A DNA stretch of 36,718 nucleotides from Coriobacteriia bacterium (GTDB lineage: Bacteria > Actinomycetota > Coriobacteriia > Anaerosomatales > Anaerosomataceae), in NCBI GenBank assembly GCA_026416035.1, contig JAOAFY010000009.1, positions 1 through 36,718 on the forward strand, written 5' to 3'. A program made the translations under genes and the position numbers. A model generated the notes under the pieces. The model was given only the letters and a program-made list of their open reading frames with translations. It did not search any database and had not been told where the DNA came from. How positions within the stretch are numbered: position 1 is the first letter of the stretch; each line of letters opens with the position of its first letter. This document shows positions 1 through 8,320 of this stretch, one piece after another.

Positions 1-1891
1 CTATGAGTGCGACGGAGCCGTCGCCAAGCACCGATGCCCCCAGCACTCCTTCCGTTCGCCGAAGCGCGCGCCCCAGCGACTTGATGACTACGGGCAACCG
101 GTCTTCCACCTTGTCGACGACAAGCGCGAAGCGCTCGCCGTCTGCTGATGCGACGCAGGCGATCTCGTCCTGTCCCGGCGCATCCGACACGCCGAAGAAT
201 GTCCTCAAGCGCACGAACGGTACGGTCTCACCGCGGATATCGAGCAGATCGCGGCCGTGCGCGGCCCATCCCTCAGGCTGCTCAAAGGTCACGCACTCTT
301 CGATCATCGAAGCGGGCAGCACGTAGCGCTCGTCTCCGACCGCTACGAGCAGGCCGTCGATTATCGCGAGCGTCAGCGGAAGACGGATGAGGACCGTCAT
401 GCCCCGACCCGGCTCTGAGATGAGCTCTACCGAACCCTGAAGGTCGGTCACCGTCTTCTTCACGACATCAAGGCCCACGCCGCGCCCAGACACGGCTGTG
501 ACGCGGGATGCCGTCGAGAACCCTGGTTCGAACACGAGCTGGGCAAGCAATCGATCGTCGGGTTCGGCGTCCGCCTGGATCAGGCCCGCTGCGCGGGCCT
601 TCTCGCGCACAGCTGCCAGATCAAGACCGCGTCCGTCGTCAGAGATCCGCACGTACATGCTGCCGCTCGCGTGATATGCGGAAAGCGAGATCGTGCCGTG
701 CTCGGGCTTGCCCGCGAGCCGTCGTTCGACCGGCGGTTCGATGCCGTGGTCGATGCAGTTGCGGATGATGTGCAGGATCGGCTCCTCGATGCGTTCGATG
801 ACCATCCGGTCGAGCTCCGTGGTGGCACCGTGCGTCTTGAGCACGACGTCCTTACCGAGCTCCTTGCTCAGGTCTCGTACGTAGCGAGCGAAGCGGCCGA
901 ACGCGCTGCCGATCGGCACCATGCGCATGTCGAGCACGGTCTCGCGCATGTCGTGCGTCAGCCGCTCGATGACTTCGGCAACCCGCTGCACGCGCTCGTC
1001 GTTCGATTCTGCGGCGGCGTCGCGGAGAAGCATTTGCGTCGTCACGAGCTCCCCAACAAGGTCGACGAGGTCGTCCAGCCGCTCGGTCGACACCCGTACG
1101 CCGCCTCCGCGCTGCTTCGCTCGCGCCAGCGCCGCCCTGCTGGCACGCCCGGCCTGAGCGGCCTGCTCACGCGACGACTGGCAGACGAACTCGCCTTCGT
1201 CGAGGAACATCATCGCGTCACGTATCGCGCGCTCAGGCGCAGACGTCCTCAGCTCCACGCCAATCTCGAGGTAGCACTGCTCCGGGTCCAAAGAGTCCAG
1301 GGGCGGCACCTTGCTGGCGTCGACTTCGACGGAGGTCCTGCCGAGGCGAGCGAGCTCCGCGAGGATGCCGGTAAGGCTCACGCCGCGCACGAACAGGTCT
1401 CCTCGCGGACGGATGACGACGTGGTACGTCTCCTCCTCCTGGCCCTCGGGTTCGGCGACCGGCTGCTCGGCATCGAAGGACGCGACGTCGCCTCCTTCAG
1501 ACGCCAACAGGCCTTGCATGCCATCCATCAGCACCTGCGTGGCCATCCGAGCTCGTGCAGCTTCCTCCTCGGTTCCCGAGACCAGCGCCGACAACGCATC
1601 GCGGGCAGACAGAGCGAGCTCGATCAGGTCCGATGTGATCGGCATCTTCCCGTGACGTGCGCGGTCGAGCAGCGTCTCCACTTCGTGAGCAAGGCCGGCG
1701 GCGTCGCTGAACCCGTACATCGCACAGGTGCCCTTGAGGGTGTGGAGCAGACGGAACCCTTCGTCGAGCAGCGATCCGCATGACGGATCGGATTCCAACT
1801 CGAGCAAACAGGACTCGAGGCGGCCGAGCAGGTCCTCGGCCTCGTCATGGAAGACCTCCAGGAGTTCGTGCTCTTCGCCGCTTGCGGCCAT
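1..1891 (-). CDS. cheA: Chemotaxis-type histidine kinase CheA (3' end beyond the left edge)
   Basis: Cytoplasmic sensor kinase that autophosphorylates on a histidine in its P1 domain and passes the phosphate to CheY. The visible 630 residues contain a P1/HPt domain with phospho-acceptor H50 in LLHTLKG, a P2-like region (about 155-235), the P3 dimerisation helices (about 262-325), and a P4 ATPase domain with N-box N378 (HIIRNCIDHG), G1 DDGRG (418-422) and G2 GRGVGLD (469-475). A CheW-like P5 domain starts near 505 and is cut by the window edge. ATG at 1891 follows GTAGGAG and lies 8 bp after the cheY stop, so the two are co-transcribed. All motifs needed for kinase activity are intact. Whether it controls motility, pili or another output cannot be told here, because no receptor, cheW or cheB is visible. 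Confidence 0.95.
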   Translation of the reverse strand, partial: MAASGEEHELLEVFHDEAEDLLGRLESCLLELESDPSCGSLLDEGFRLLHTLKGTCAMYGFSDAAGLAHEVETLLDRARHGKMPITSDLIELALSARDALSALVSGTEEEAARARMATQVLMDGMQGLLASEGGDVASFDAEQPVAEPEGQEEETYHVVIRPRGDLFVRGVSLTGILAELARLGRTSVEVDASKVPPLDSLDPEQCYLEIGVELRTSAPERAIRDAMMFLDEGEFVCQSSREQAAQAGRASRAALARAKQRGGGVRVSTERLDDLVDLVGELVTTQMLLRDAAAESNDERVQRVAEVIERLTHDMRETVLDMRMVPIGSAFGRFARYVRDLSKELGKDVVLKTHGATTELDRMVIERIEEPILHIIRNCIDHGIEPPVERRLAGKPEHGTISLSAYHASGSMYVRISDDGRGLDLAAVREKARAAGLIQADAEPDDRLLAQLVFEPGFSTASRVTAVSGRGVGLDVVKKTVTDLQGSVELISEPGRGMTVLIRLPLTLAIIDGLLVAVGDERYVLPASMIEECVTFEQPEGWAAHGRDLLDIRGETVPFVRLRTFFGVSDAPGQDEIACVASADGERFALVVDKVEDRLPVVIKSLGRALRRTEGVLGASVLGDGSVALI

Positions 1892-1899
1892 CGGGGCTC

Positions 1900-2265
1900 C
1901 TACCCGAGCGCCCTGCGCACCGCGGCCAGCAGCGAGTCACGCTCGACAGGCTTCTGCAGCACCCCGGTCACGCCCACTCGTTTCAGGTCCGCGATGACTT
2001 CCTCGCGACCCTCAGTCGTGAGCACGAGGACCGGCGTGAACCGGTACGTGCGGTCTTTGCGCATCTCGCGGATGAGCTCGAACCCGTCCATCACCGGCAT
2101 GTGCAAGTCGGCGATGACCAAGTCGACTTCGTTCTCCTGCAGCAAACCCAGGGCCTGGCGGCCATCCGCCGCCTGCAGACACTCGTAGTCTGCGCCGAGC
2201 ATCAGGGCGACCGCCCTGCGAACGGCCATCGAGTCGTCGACGAGCAGGATCGTCTTGCCGGACAC
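1900..2265 (-). CDS. cheY: CheY-like single-domain response regulator
   Basis: Stand-alone receiver domain of 121 residues, the usual CheY length, with no output domain. Key residues are present: acidic pair D10-D11, phospho-acceptor D53 in VIADLHMPVMDG, the LTT switch residues near 82-84, and K105 in QKP. It is the likely phosphate acceptor of the CheA encoded immediately downstream. I chose the GTG at 2263-2265 because AGAAGAGG precedes it at suitable spacing and the conserved KTILLVDD begins three residues later. A second GTG at 2296-2298 would add 11 residues and overlap the STAS stop. Which start is used is an inference. Confidence 0.93.
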   Translation of the reverse strand: MSGKTILLVDDSMAVRRAVALMLGADYECLQAADGRQALGLLQENEVDLVIADLHMPVMDGFELIREMRKDRTYRFTPVLVLTTEGREEVIADLKRVGVTGVLQKPVERDSLLAAVRRALG

Positions 2266-2294
2266 CGTGCACCTCTTCTCTAGAGCAACGCCGT

Positions 2295-2600
2295 TCACTC
2301 AACCATGCGGATCACAGCCGGACGATCGTCGCTCGTAGGAAACGCGGCGGCGACCAATCCCGACGGGTCCTCAACGACGATCTGCACACCGGCTCGCGAA
2401 GAACTGAGCCGGGCAGAGAGGAGCATCTGGGCGAAGGCCGCGTCGATCGAGGCAGCTCCGGTCAGGTCCACGGTGACCGAAGACCCATCCGCGATGCACG
2501 AAAGCAGGGCCTCACGAAACTCGCCAGCCTCCCGAACGGTGGCTGAGCCATGCACCGCTATCACCGATGCATCTTCTGAACGTGAAACGTCGAACGGCAT
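2295..2600 (-). CDS. STAS-domain protein
   Basis: Small soluble STAS-fold protein of 101 residues, the family that includes anti-sigma-factor antagonists and STAS proteins found beside chemotaxis genes. The core segment VTVDLTGAASIDAAFAQML (about 43-61) matches the usual DLS-x-V-x-x-ID-S/T-x-G region. The serine or threonine normally phosphorylated after the ID pair is alanine here (IDAAFAQ), so classical regulation by a serine kinase looks unlikely. The start at 2600 follows GGAGG by 4 bp; an upstream start would add seven residues. It is the first gene after the pst block and leads into cheY-cheA, with 29 bp to the cheY start. A role as an adaptor or scaffold in the signalling complex is inference. 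Confidence 0.85.
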   Translation of the reverse strand: MPFDVSRSEDASVIAVHGSATVREAGEFREALLSCIADGSSVTVDLTGAASIDAAFAQMLLSARLSSSRAGVQIVVEDPSGLVAAAFPTSDDRPAVIRMVE

Positions 2601-2633
2601 GTTCCCTCCGGCGACCGACACGGCGAGTATCGG

Positions 2634-2652
2634 AAGGGCATGCGATGCCCTT
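2634..2652 (-). terminator. 8-bp perfect inverted repeat between pstB and the STAS gene
   Basis: AAGGGCAT, a 3-nt loop, then ATGCCCTT, lying 47 bp after the pstB stop in the 99-bp gap before the STAS gene. The transcript would form a compact hairpin, but no U-run follows. It may be a weak or Rho-assisted terminator, or an mRNA-stabilising 3' structure, that lowers read-through from pst into the signalling genes. It is the only strong inverted repeat I saw in the gap. Confidence 0.45.
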
Positions 2653-2699
2653 GAGCAACATGCGCCGAAGGGTCGCCGTCAGCAGATGAGCGCGAAGCG

Positions 2700-3530
2700 T
2701 CAGCCGTACGACCCGTCCAGGTATGCTGCCGTCTCCTCCCGCTGCGGTGCAGCGAGCACCTGCTGGGTCGGACCCTGCTCCAGCATCTCTCCCATGAGGA
2801 AGAACGCCATCTCGTCCGAGATGCGGCGCGCTTGGGCCAGGTTGTGGGTTACGATGATGATCGTGTACCGCTCGCGAAGCTGAAGCAGCAGCTCCTCGAT
2901 CTTGCCCGTGGCGATCGGGTCGAGCGATGCGCAGGGCTCGTCGAGCATCAGGACCTCGGGCTTCACGGCCAAAGCCCGGGCTATGCACAAACGTTGCTGT
3001 TGGCCGCCCGACAGGCCCAACGCTGACCCGCTCAACCGGTCCTTGACCTCATCCCACAGGTGCGCGTCTTTCAGGCTCTGCTCGACGATGCCATCGAGCT
3101 CGTCGCGATTGATGGACGGCTTGTGCTCACGAACGGCCAGCGCGATGTTGTCGTACACCGACATCGGGAACGGATTCGGGTGCTGGAACACCATCCCGAC
3201 GGTCCGGCGCAGAAGCGTCACGTCTACCTGCGGCCCATTGATGTCCTCGCCGTGCACGGACACCGTGCCTTGCATCCTGAACCCGCGGATCAGGTCGTTC
3301 ATCCGGTTCACGCACCTCAGGAACGTCGACTTGCCGCATCCCGAGGGACCGATCAGGGCAGTGATGCGCCGCTGAGGGATGCAGATGTCGACGTCTTTCA
3401 ACACCTGGTTCGACCCGTACCATGAAGACACACCTGCAGCCTGCACAGCCCACGGTTCGCATGCCACATCCACGCTCGCCGTGCCTGCAGTCGGCACCGC
3501 AGGCAAGACGACCTCAGCGACGTCGTTCAC
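2700..3530 (-). CDS. pstB: Phosphate ABC transporter ATP-binding protein PstB
   Basis: Cytoplasmic ATPase that drives the PstSCAB high-affinity phosphate importer. The 276-residue product has Walker A GPSGCGKST (61-69), Q-loop Q116 in VFQHPNPFP, signature LSGGQ (173-177) followed by QQR, Walker B VLMLDE (193-198) and switch histidine H229 in THN. VFQHPNPFP and the RMNDLI segment are typical of PstB rather than other ABC ATPases. The GTG at 3528-3530 was chosen because GGAGG precedes it by 8 bp. This leaves an N-terminal stretch of about 30 residues before the ABC domain. It starts 31 bp after pstA. No phoU follows, which is unusual for pst operons. Confidence 0.96.
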   Translation of the reverse strand: MNDVAEVVLPAVPTAGTASVDVACEPWAVQAAGVSSWYGSNQVLKDVDICIPQRRITALIGPSGCGKSTFLRCVNRMNDLIRGFRMQGTVSVHGEDINGPQVDVTLLRRTVGMVFQHPNPFPMSVYDNIALAVREHKPSINRDELDGIVEQSLKDAHLWDEVKDRLSGSALGLSGGQQQRLCIARALAVKPEVLMLDEPCASLDPIATGKIEELLLQLRERYTIIIVTHNLAQARRISDEMAFFLMGEMLEQGPTQQVLAAPQREETAAYLDGSYG

Positions 3531-3561
3531 GCGATCATCCTCCACTCTCCATAGACCATCG

Positions 3562-4500
3562 CTACTGGGCCTTGATGCTCCGTTGCCGGCCGATCCAAGC
3601 AACAAATGCGTTCAGTGCCACGACAAGGGCGAGCAGCACGAATGCAGCCCCGTATGCCTTGCCGGGCGCATTTCCCTCCCCTGCTGGGGAGGAGTAGAAG
3701 ATGAAGGTCGTCAGCGTCGAACCCGTGCCCTTCAATACAGGGAGCCAATTGTGGGGAAGCCACCACGCGTCTGCTCCCGACATCGTCATGGTTCCGCCGA
3801 CCGTCAACCACACAATCGCTGTGTCACCCACGATCAGACCGAGACCGAGCACGATCGCTGTCACGATGCCTGGAGCTGCGCTTGGCAGCACGACGCGCTT
3901 GATCATCCGCCACTTGGTCAACCCGAGCGCATACCCCGCCTCCCGCAGGGCACGAGGAACAGCTCTGATGGCCTCCTCCATGACCTTCACGACGAACGGC
4001 AGGATGTGCACGGCCATCACCAGCGCGCCGACGAGGAAGCTTCGCCCAAACGCCGAGGTCGCATCGCCTCCAGCAGAATCGGACAAGAACGCGAAGATCG
4101 GCTGCGAGAACACGGCCAGACCCCAGAAGCCGAACACCACGCTCGGAACGCCGGCTAGCACCTCCAGTCCGAGCCGGATGGCACGGGTGCCGAGCTTCTG
4201 CTCGTCCATGTACTCGGCCAAGTAGATCGCAGCGCCGAGCGACGGGAGGAAGACGGCGAGGATCCCTGAGACTGCGAGGATGACGCTGCCGGCAAGCGGG
4301 GCGCGGATACCGCCGGCCAGGGATTCCTCGAAGCTTGGTTGCGGATCCGTCGTGAAGAACGAGGGCTCCAAAGCACCGATGCCCCGCGCGGCCATGGCGA
4401 GCACGATGCCTGCACAGACGGCGAGCACCACTGCAGCGCTGACCCAGCATGCAGCCATCCAGAACCGCGAACGGACATGCGCAAACGACAGTCGAGCCAT
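3562..4500 (-). CDS. pstA: Phosphate ABC transporter permease PstA
   Basis: One of the two membrane subunits of the phosphate importer, 312 residues. It has an N-terminal membrane helix (about 13-35), a periplasm/exterior-facing loop, then the core permease helices. The cytoplasmic EAA loop that contacts PstB is the segment REAGYALGLTKWRMIKRVVL, in the second half of the protein. The ATG lies 1 bp after the pstC stop, so translation is probably coupled. Length and the TKWR loop fit PstA well. Confidence 0.95.
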   Translation of the reverse strand: MARLSFAHVRSRFWMAACWVSAAVVLAVCAGIVLAMAARGIGALEPSFFTTDPQPSFEESLAGGIRAPLAGSVILAVSGILAVFLPSLGAAIYLAEYMDEQKLGTRAIRLGLEVLAGVPSVVFGFWGLAVFSQPIFAFLSDSAGGDATSAFGRSFLVGALVMAVHILPFVVKVMEEAIRAVPRALREAGYALGLTKWRMIKRVVLPSAAPGIVTAIVLGLGLIVGDTAIVWLTVGGTMTMSGADAWWLPHNWLPVLKGTGSTLTTFIFYSSPAGEGNAPGKAYGAAFVLLALVVALNAFVAWIGRQRSIKAQ

Positions 4501-4501
4501 G

Positions 4502-5524
4502 TCAGATCGCCCTTTCCGTCGCGAGCCCGGTCTTGGTGCGCAAGCGCGAGAACGCAGCTCGAGCGAGGATCGAGGTCACCACGCTCACGACGAGAAGCGT
4601 CGCTCCAAGGCTGAACAGCGCCGATTCGACCTGCAGCACGCTCATCCCCTCGCCGTTCTCGACGATGGCCGAAGCGAGCGTGCGCACCGGTTCGAGGAAG
4701 GCGACGAACCCCCTATCGAGGTGCGGGATGTTCGCGAGACCGCCGGCCACCATCGCCATCGCGATCGCTTCACCGATGCCGCGAGCGGTGGCGAGGACGA
4801 TGCCTGCGACGATGCCAGGCAGGGCTGGTGGGATGACCAGCTTCGCGATGGTGCGCCACTTCGTCATGCCGAGCGCCAAGCCGCCGAACCGGTACGACTC
4901 AGGGACTGAGCGCATCGCGTCGGCGGACACGGCCACGACAAACGGGATGATCATGAAGGCGAGCACCAGAGAACCCGCCAACAGCGATTGACCATCAAGA
5001 GGCACGTCGACGTAGCGAAGCCCGAGTTCCTCCGTGATGAACGTCTTCTGAACGAACGGGACGACGACCGTGAGCCCGACGAGACCGAAGATGACGGAAG
5101 GCACGCCAGACAGCAGACGCACCGCGGTCGCCAAGATCCTGCCCAGACCAGGAGGCGCGACTTCCGACAGGATGATGGCGCACCCCACTCCCAGGGGTAC
5201 CGCCACCATCAGCGCTCCGGTCGTCGTCGCGAACGTCCCTACGAGCAACGGCAGCGCTCCGAAGCGCCAGAAGTCCGGATTCCACCACGCCTCCATGACC
5301 GCCCCGTCCCAGTCGGCCCTCGCCAGCCAGGCGAGGCCGTCGCGTGCGAGCAGGGGGTAGGCCTTCATGAAGACGAACGCGATGACGAACAGGATCGCCG
5401 CACCGGACGATGCAGCCGAGAACGCCAGTGCGCGCTCCACGAGCTTCTCGGTGCCGAGCCTCCCGAGCGACCCGTCTGCGCGAGAGAACCTCAGTCTGAT
5501 CGCTGCCTCCTGCGAAGACGACAT
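4502..5524 (-). CDS. pstC: Phosphate ABC transporter permease PstC
   Basis: Membrane subunit that pairs with PstA to form the phosphate channel. The 340-residue product has a cytoplasmic N-terminal tail, a first membrane helix near residues 33-53, a binding-protein-dependent permease core and an EAA loop containing RFGGLALGMTKWRTIAKLVI. I placed the start at the ATG at 5522-5524, preceded by AAGGGA. An ATG 30 bp upstream (5554) is in frame but has no comparable ribosome binding site and lies close to the large hairpin at 5569-5603. Its stop is 1 bp from the pstA start. Confidence 0.94.
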   Translation of the reverse strand: MSSSQEAAIRLRFSRADGSLGRLGTEKLVERALAFSAASSGAAILFVIAFVFMKAYPLLARDGLAWLARADWDGAVMEAWWNPDFWRFGALPLLVGTFATTTGALMVAVPLGVGCAIILSEVAPPGLGRILATAVRLLSGVPSVIFGLVGLTVVVPFVQKTFITEELGLRYVDVPLDGQSLLAGSLVLAFMIIPFVVAVSADAMRSVPESYRFGGLALGMTKWRTIAKLVIPPALPGIVAGIVLATARGIGEAIAMAMVAGGLANIPHLDRGFVAFLEPVRTLASAIVENGEGMSVLQVESALFSLGATLLVVSVVTSILARAAFSRLRTKTGLATERAI

Positions 5525-5568
5525 GTCTGTCCCTTCCATGCGGTCGTATGACATGTACGCGGACGGCT

Positions 5569-5603
5569 GCTGGCGCCGCCGAGGAATCCCCGGCGACGCC
5601 AGC
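5569..5603 (-). promoter_or_regulatory. Large hairpin in the pstS-pstC gap
   Basis: Arms 5569-5584 and 5588-5603 pair over 16 bp with a 3-nt loop. Two positions pair as G-U only when the minus strand is transcribed, so the structure favours the pst mRNA over the opposite strand. It starts 20 bp after the pstS stop. No U-run follows, so it is more likely an mRNA-protecting or partial-attenuation structure than a full terminator. Such an element would let pstS, whose product is needed in excess, outrun pstCAB. The pairing is read from sequence; the role is inferred. Confidence 0.7.
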
Positions 5604-5622
5604 GCCCCGCCGTGTACACGCC

Positions 5623-6450
5623 CTAGCGGATGGGCAGGTAGTACCTCGAGATGATCGACTGGCCTGTGGAGCTGAGGCAGTAGTCGATGTAGTACTTGGC
5701 AAGACCTGCGGGCCGACCCTTCGTGACGAGATAGAGCTTCCGCACGTACTTGTACGTGCCGTTCAGAGCGTTGGTGCGCGACGGATAGACCCCGCCGATG
5801 GAGATCGGCTTGACGGTCGAATTGACGAACGCCATCGACACGTATCCGATCGCATACTTGTTGCTCGCCACCGCCTGCCGCACGAGGCCGTTGGACTCGT
5901 ACGTCTTGACCCGGCTGGACTGCGTCACGCCGACGAGGAACCGCGACTTGAAGAACTCACCCGTACCAGAGGTCGCAGCACGACCCACCGGAACGATCGA
6001 GGCGTTCGGGCCGCCGACCTGCCTCCAGTTCGTGATTCTGCCGGTGTAGATGCCGGTGATCTGCGCCGCCGTGAGGTTCTTCACCGGGTTCGCAGGGTTC
6101 ACGATGATGGTGAGTGCGTCGCGGGCGATGGCCGTCGGATAGGCGCCCCTCTGCAGCTCGGTCGTGCGCAGGTCGCGGGAGCTCATGCCGATCGCGACAC
6201 GGCCCGCCAGAACGTCGTTGATGCCGACGCTCGAGCCGCCGCCCACGACCGTGATCCGGACCGCAGGGTACTTCTTCATGAACGAGGTCGCGACCGCTTG
6301 AGCAGCCGGCTGAACTGTCGTCGAGCCCGAGATCTTGATCGAGCCCGACAGGGCGCTCGCCGGTGCGGCGAAGCCTACGGCAAGGGCGACCGCAGCGGCG
6401 AACACCGCGAGCGCTCGCCTTTTCGGTGTCATCATCTTGCGCATCCTCAT
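5623..6450 (-). CDS. pstS: Phosphate-binding protein PstS
   Basis: Extracellular phosphate-binding component of the Pst importer, 275 residues. A signal peptide (RRALAVFAAAVALAVGFAA, cleavage probably after ASA near residue 33) is followed by the ligand-binding fold: SGSTTVQP (41-48), GGGSSVGIND (70-79), GMSSRDL (88-94) and SGTGEFF. These phosphate-contact segments are typical of PstS. There is no lipobox cysteine at the cleavage site, so unlike most Gram-positive PstS proteins it appears secreted rather than lipid-anchored. A start six bases downstream is possible, since ATG-AGG-ATG follows AGGAGG. It lies 27 bp after the CWB2 gene and is probably in the same transcript. Confidence 0.94.
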   Translation of the reverse strand: MRMRKMMTPKRRALAVFAAAVALAVGFAAPASALSGSIKISGSTTVQPAAQAVATSFMKKYPAVRITVVGGGSSVGINDVLAGRVAIGMSSRDLRTTELQRGAYPTAIARDALTIIVNPANPVKNLTAAQITGIYTGRITNWRQVGGPNASIVPVGRAATSGTGEFFKSRFLVGVTQSSRVKTYESNGLVRQAVASNKYAIGYVSMAFVNSTVKPISIGGVYPSRTNALNGTYKYVRKLYLVTKGRPAGLAKYYIDYCLSSTGQSIISRYYLPIR

Positions 6451-6477
6451 CTGCCTCCTTCCTTTCTCACGGAGTCG

Positions 6478-8217
6478 TTACTGGATGGCCTGGACCGCAG
6501 CATTGAACGCCGCGTCGGAGACCGCACCCGGGCCGCCGATCGTCACGATCCGCGCGAGCACGCCCTTGCGACCCGCGAGGAACGACTGGGTGTGCAGGGA
6601 CAGCGCCGAGGGCTCCGTGAGCAGGATCGCGCGACGGCGGCTGCCGTAGATCGGACCGGCTGCCATGGCGTCCGCGAAGCCGCGGCCAGAGCACAGGCCG
6701 ACGATCCGGCGGTTGAACCCGAACTCGTCGATGGCGAACGCTGCGATCCTTGCTGCCGTGTCGTACCGGTTCTGGCCCGCGAAGCGCTCCACGTCGCCCG
6801 AGAAGTCAGGCAGGGACTGGTCGCTCACCGCACCCGTGCCGCCGGCGACGTACAGGGTGTCGATGCCGTTCTTGTCGAAGAACTTCTGGGTAGAAGCCGG
6901 AACCCCGTCCGGACGCACGAACAGGATCGGCCATCCTGCAGCGGACGCCACAGGAGCGGCTGCCAGCGCGTCAGGGTAGTTCTGGCCGTTGGCGATGAAG
7001 GCACCGGTGCCCGCAGAGAAGGCGAGCCCGCGGTTCACCAGCTCCTGGGCGACCTGCGCCGCCGTCTCGTAGCGATCGCGGCCCATGACCCGCCGCACGA
7101 CGGGAACGCCCATGTCGCGGAGCTCGATCTCCTGGTCATATGGCACCGCTGCGGGCCCGCCGACGATGACGACTTCGATCGGCATGAGACGCTCGATCTC
7201 GGCACGCGTGGCCTCCGGCATCCCAGACGGCGAGGTGAGCAGCATCGGTCCCTCGAGGCCGTAGGCCAACGGGCCAGCAGCCAGAGAGTCCGGGAAGTTC
7301 ATCCCGTTCACGAGCACAGCCACGCCGCCGAAGCCGTCCTCGTACGCGCTCTTGGAGAGCTCCACCGCCGTCTCGAACCGATTCGCGCCCTGCACACGAT
7401 TAGACGGAAGAGCCGTCATCGTGACGTCGATCCCTGCCACCGGCACGCCGACGGTCACGGTGACGTCCTTTGCCGCTTGAACCGTCGCAGCGTTCGGGTA
7501 GTAGACCGTGCCGAAGACGTCATCAAGATCGACGAACCCGAGACGGTACACGCCTGCCGCAGGGCAATGGACGCGGTAGGTGCCGTCTGCCTTGCTGGAG
7601 CGGATCGCAACCGGCGTCCACATGCCCTCGCCGTCGATGATCTCCCACTTGAGAAGCTCGACAGTGATGGGAGCGGGAGACGCGCCGACGAACGAGACGC
7701 GGCCTTCGACGACGTTGACCGGATTCTCAGCCAAAGTCTGGTTGATCCCGGTCTTCTTCTCATTCGCAGCGACCACGACGTCTGTCGCCGATGTCACGGA
7801 AGACGCATTCAGGTAGTAGATGTCCTTGTAGACCAGCGCCGCGTCGAAGAAGCCGATCCGGTAGGTGCCCGGACCCGGCAGCGCGATGCAGTAGCTGCCG
7901 TCGGACTGCACATCTGCCCCGGCAGCAGCGGCCCACGTGGTGCCGTCGTAGGCGAAGGCCACCGCGGAGACTTCAGCATCGTCGGCGTACACACCAGGCT
8001 TGGTCACCACGCCGCTGATAGTCTCGCTCGCCTCTGCGGCCGGCTCGATGAGCGTCTTGATCGCAGCGGGCCCGCGGGACGTCAGATCATCGGCAGTCAC
8101 CGCTCGCGTGTTCGAAGCGGATGCGCCCGCTGCCGGGAGAAGACCGACGGCCGTGACCATGACGACGACCGCAGCCGCGAGCCTCCTGCGGAACGACCGC
8201 TTCACGGAAACTCCCAT
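6478..8217 (-). CDS. Secreted surface protein with three cell-wall-binding (CWB2) repeats
   Basis: Exported protein of 579 residues. A signal peptide (about 1-34, ending AGASA) is followed by two Ig-like or carboxypeptidase-regulatory-like beta domains (about 66-163 and 167-268; each has a DGTYR/DGSYC strand and a YYxN motif). Three CWB2 repeats follow (about 275-365, 376-463, 478-570), each with R(F/Y)(E/D)TA, a (N/G)(F/Y)xD(S/A)(L/M)AA motif and a (I/V)xGGxxAV motif. CWB2 triplets bind wall polymers in Gram-positive surface proteins. I chose the ATG at 8217 with AGGAGG 7 bp upstream. Only 27 bp separate it from pstS, so it heads the pst transcript. It may be a wall-anchored phosphate-stress surface protein or an adhesin; its substrate is unknown. 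Confidence 0.9.
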   Translation of the reverse strand: MGVSVKRSFRRRLAAAVVVMVTAVGLLPAAGASASNTRAVTADDLTSRGPAAIKTLIEPAAEASETISGVVTKPGVYADDAEVSAVAFAYDGTTWAAAAGADVQSDGSYCIALPGPGTYRIGFFDAALVYKDIYYLNASSVTSATDVVVAANEKKTGINQTLAENPVNVVEGRVSFVGASPAPITVELLKWEIIDGEGMWTPVAIRSSKADGTYRVHCPAAGVYRLGFVDLDDVFGTVYYPNAATVQAAKDVTVTVGVPVAGIDVTMTALPSNRVQGANRFETAVELSKSAYEDGFGGVAVLVNGMNFPDSLAAGPLAYGLEGPMLLTSPSGMPEATRAEIERLMPIEVVIVGGPAAVPYDQEIELRDMGVPVVRRVMGRDRYETAAQVAQELVNRGLAFSAGTGAFIANGQNYPDALAAAPVASAAGWPILFVRPDGVPASTQKFFDKNGIDTLYVAGGTGAVSDQSLPDFSGDVERFAGQNRYDTAARIAAFAIDEFGFNRRIVGLCSGRGFADAMAAGPIYGSRRRAILLTEPSALSLHTQSFLAGRKGVLARIVTIGGPGAVSDAAFNAAVQAIQ

Positions 8218-8320
8218 CCACACACCTCCTCGACTCTGGGCTATAGCCCTGTGCCATAGCCACGTCCGAGACGAGGGTAGGTGCGGCGACCGCGGCGTTG
8301 GTTTCAGCGGTCTTCAAAGA

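Noticed and set aside
671-1783. 370-residue open frame opposite cheA
   Set aside because: Antisense shadow of cheA; no ribosome binding site or domain.
5548-8259. 903-residue open frame on the plus strand
   Set aside because: It lies antisense to pstS and the CWB2 gene, is extremely Arg/Asp/His-rich, and has no domain; a high-GC shadow of the real minus-strand genes.
8239-8261. Hairpin with a CACAGGGC stretch, considered as a cyclic-di-GMP riboswitch
   Set aside because: Only the short GCACAGGGC-like string matches. The second stem, tetraloop and the GCAAAGCC-type segments are absent; it is a 6-bp stem with an 11-nt loop.
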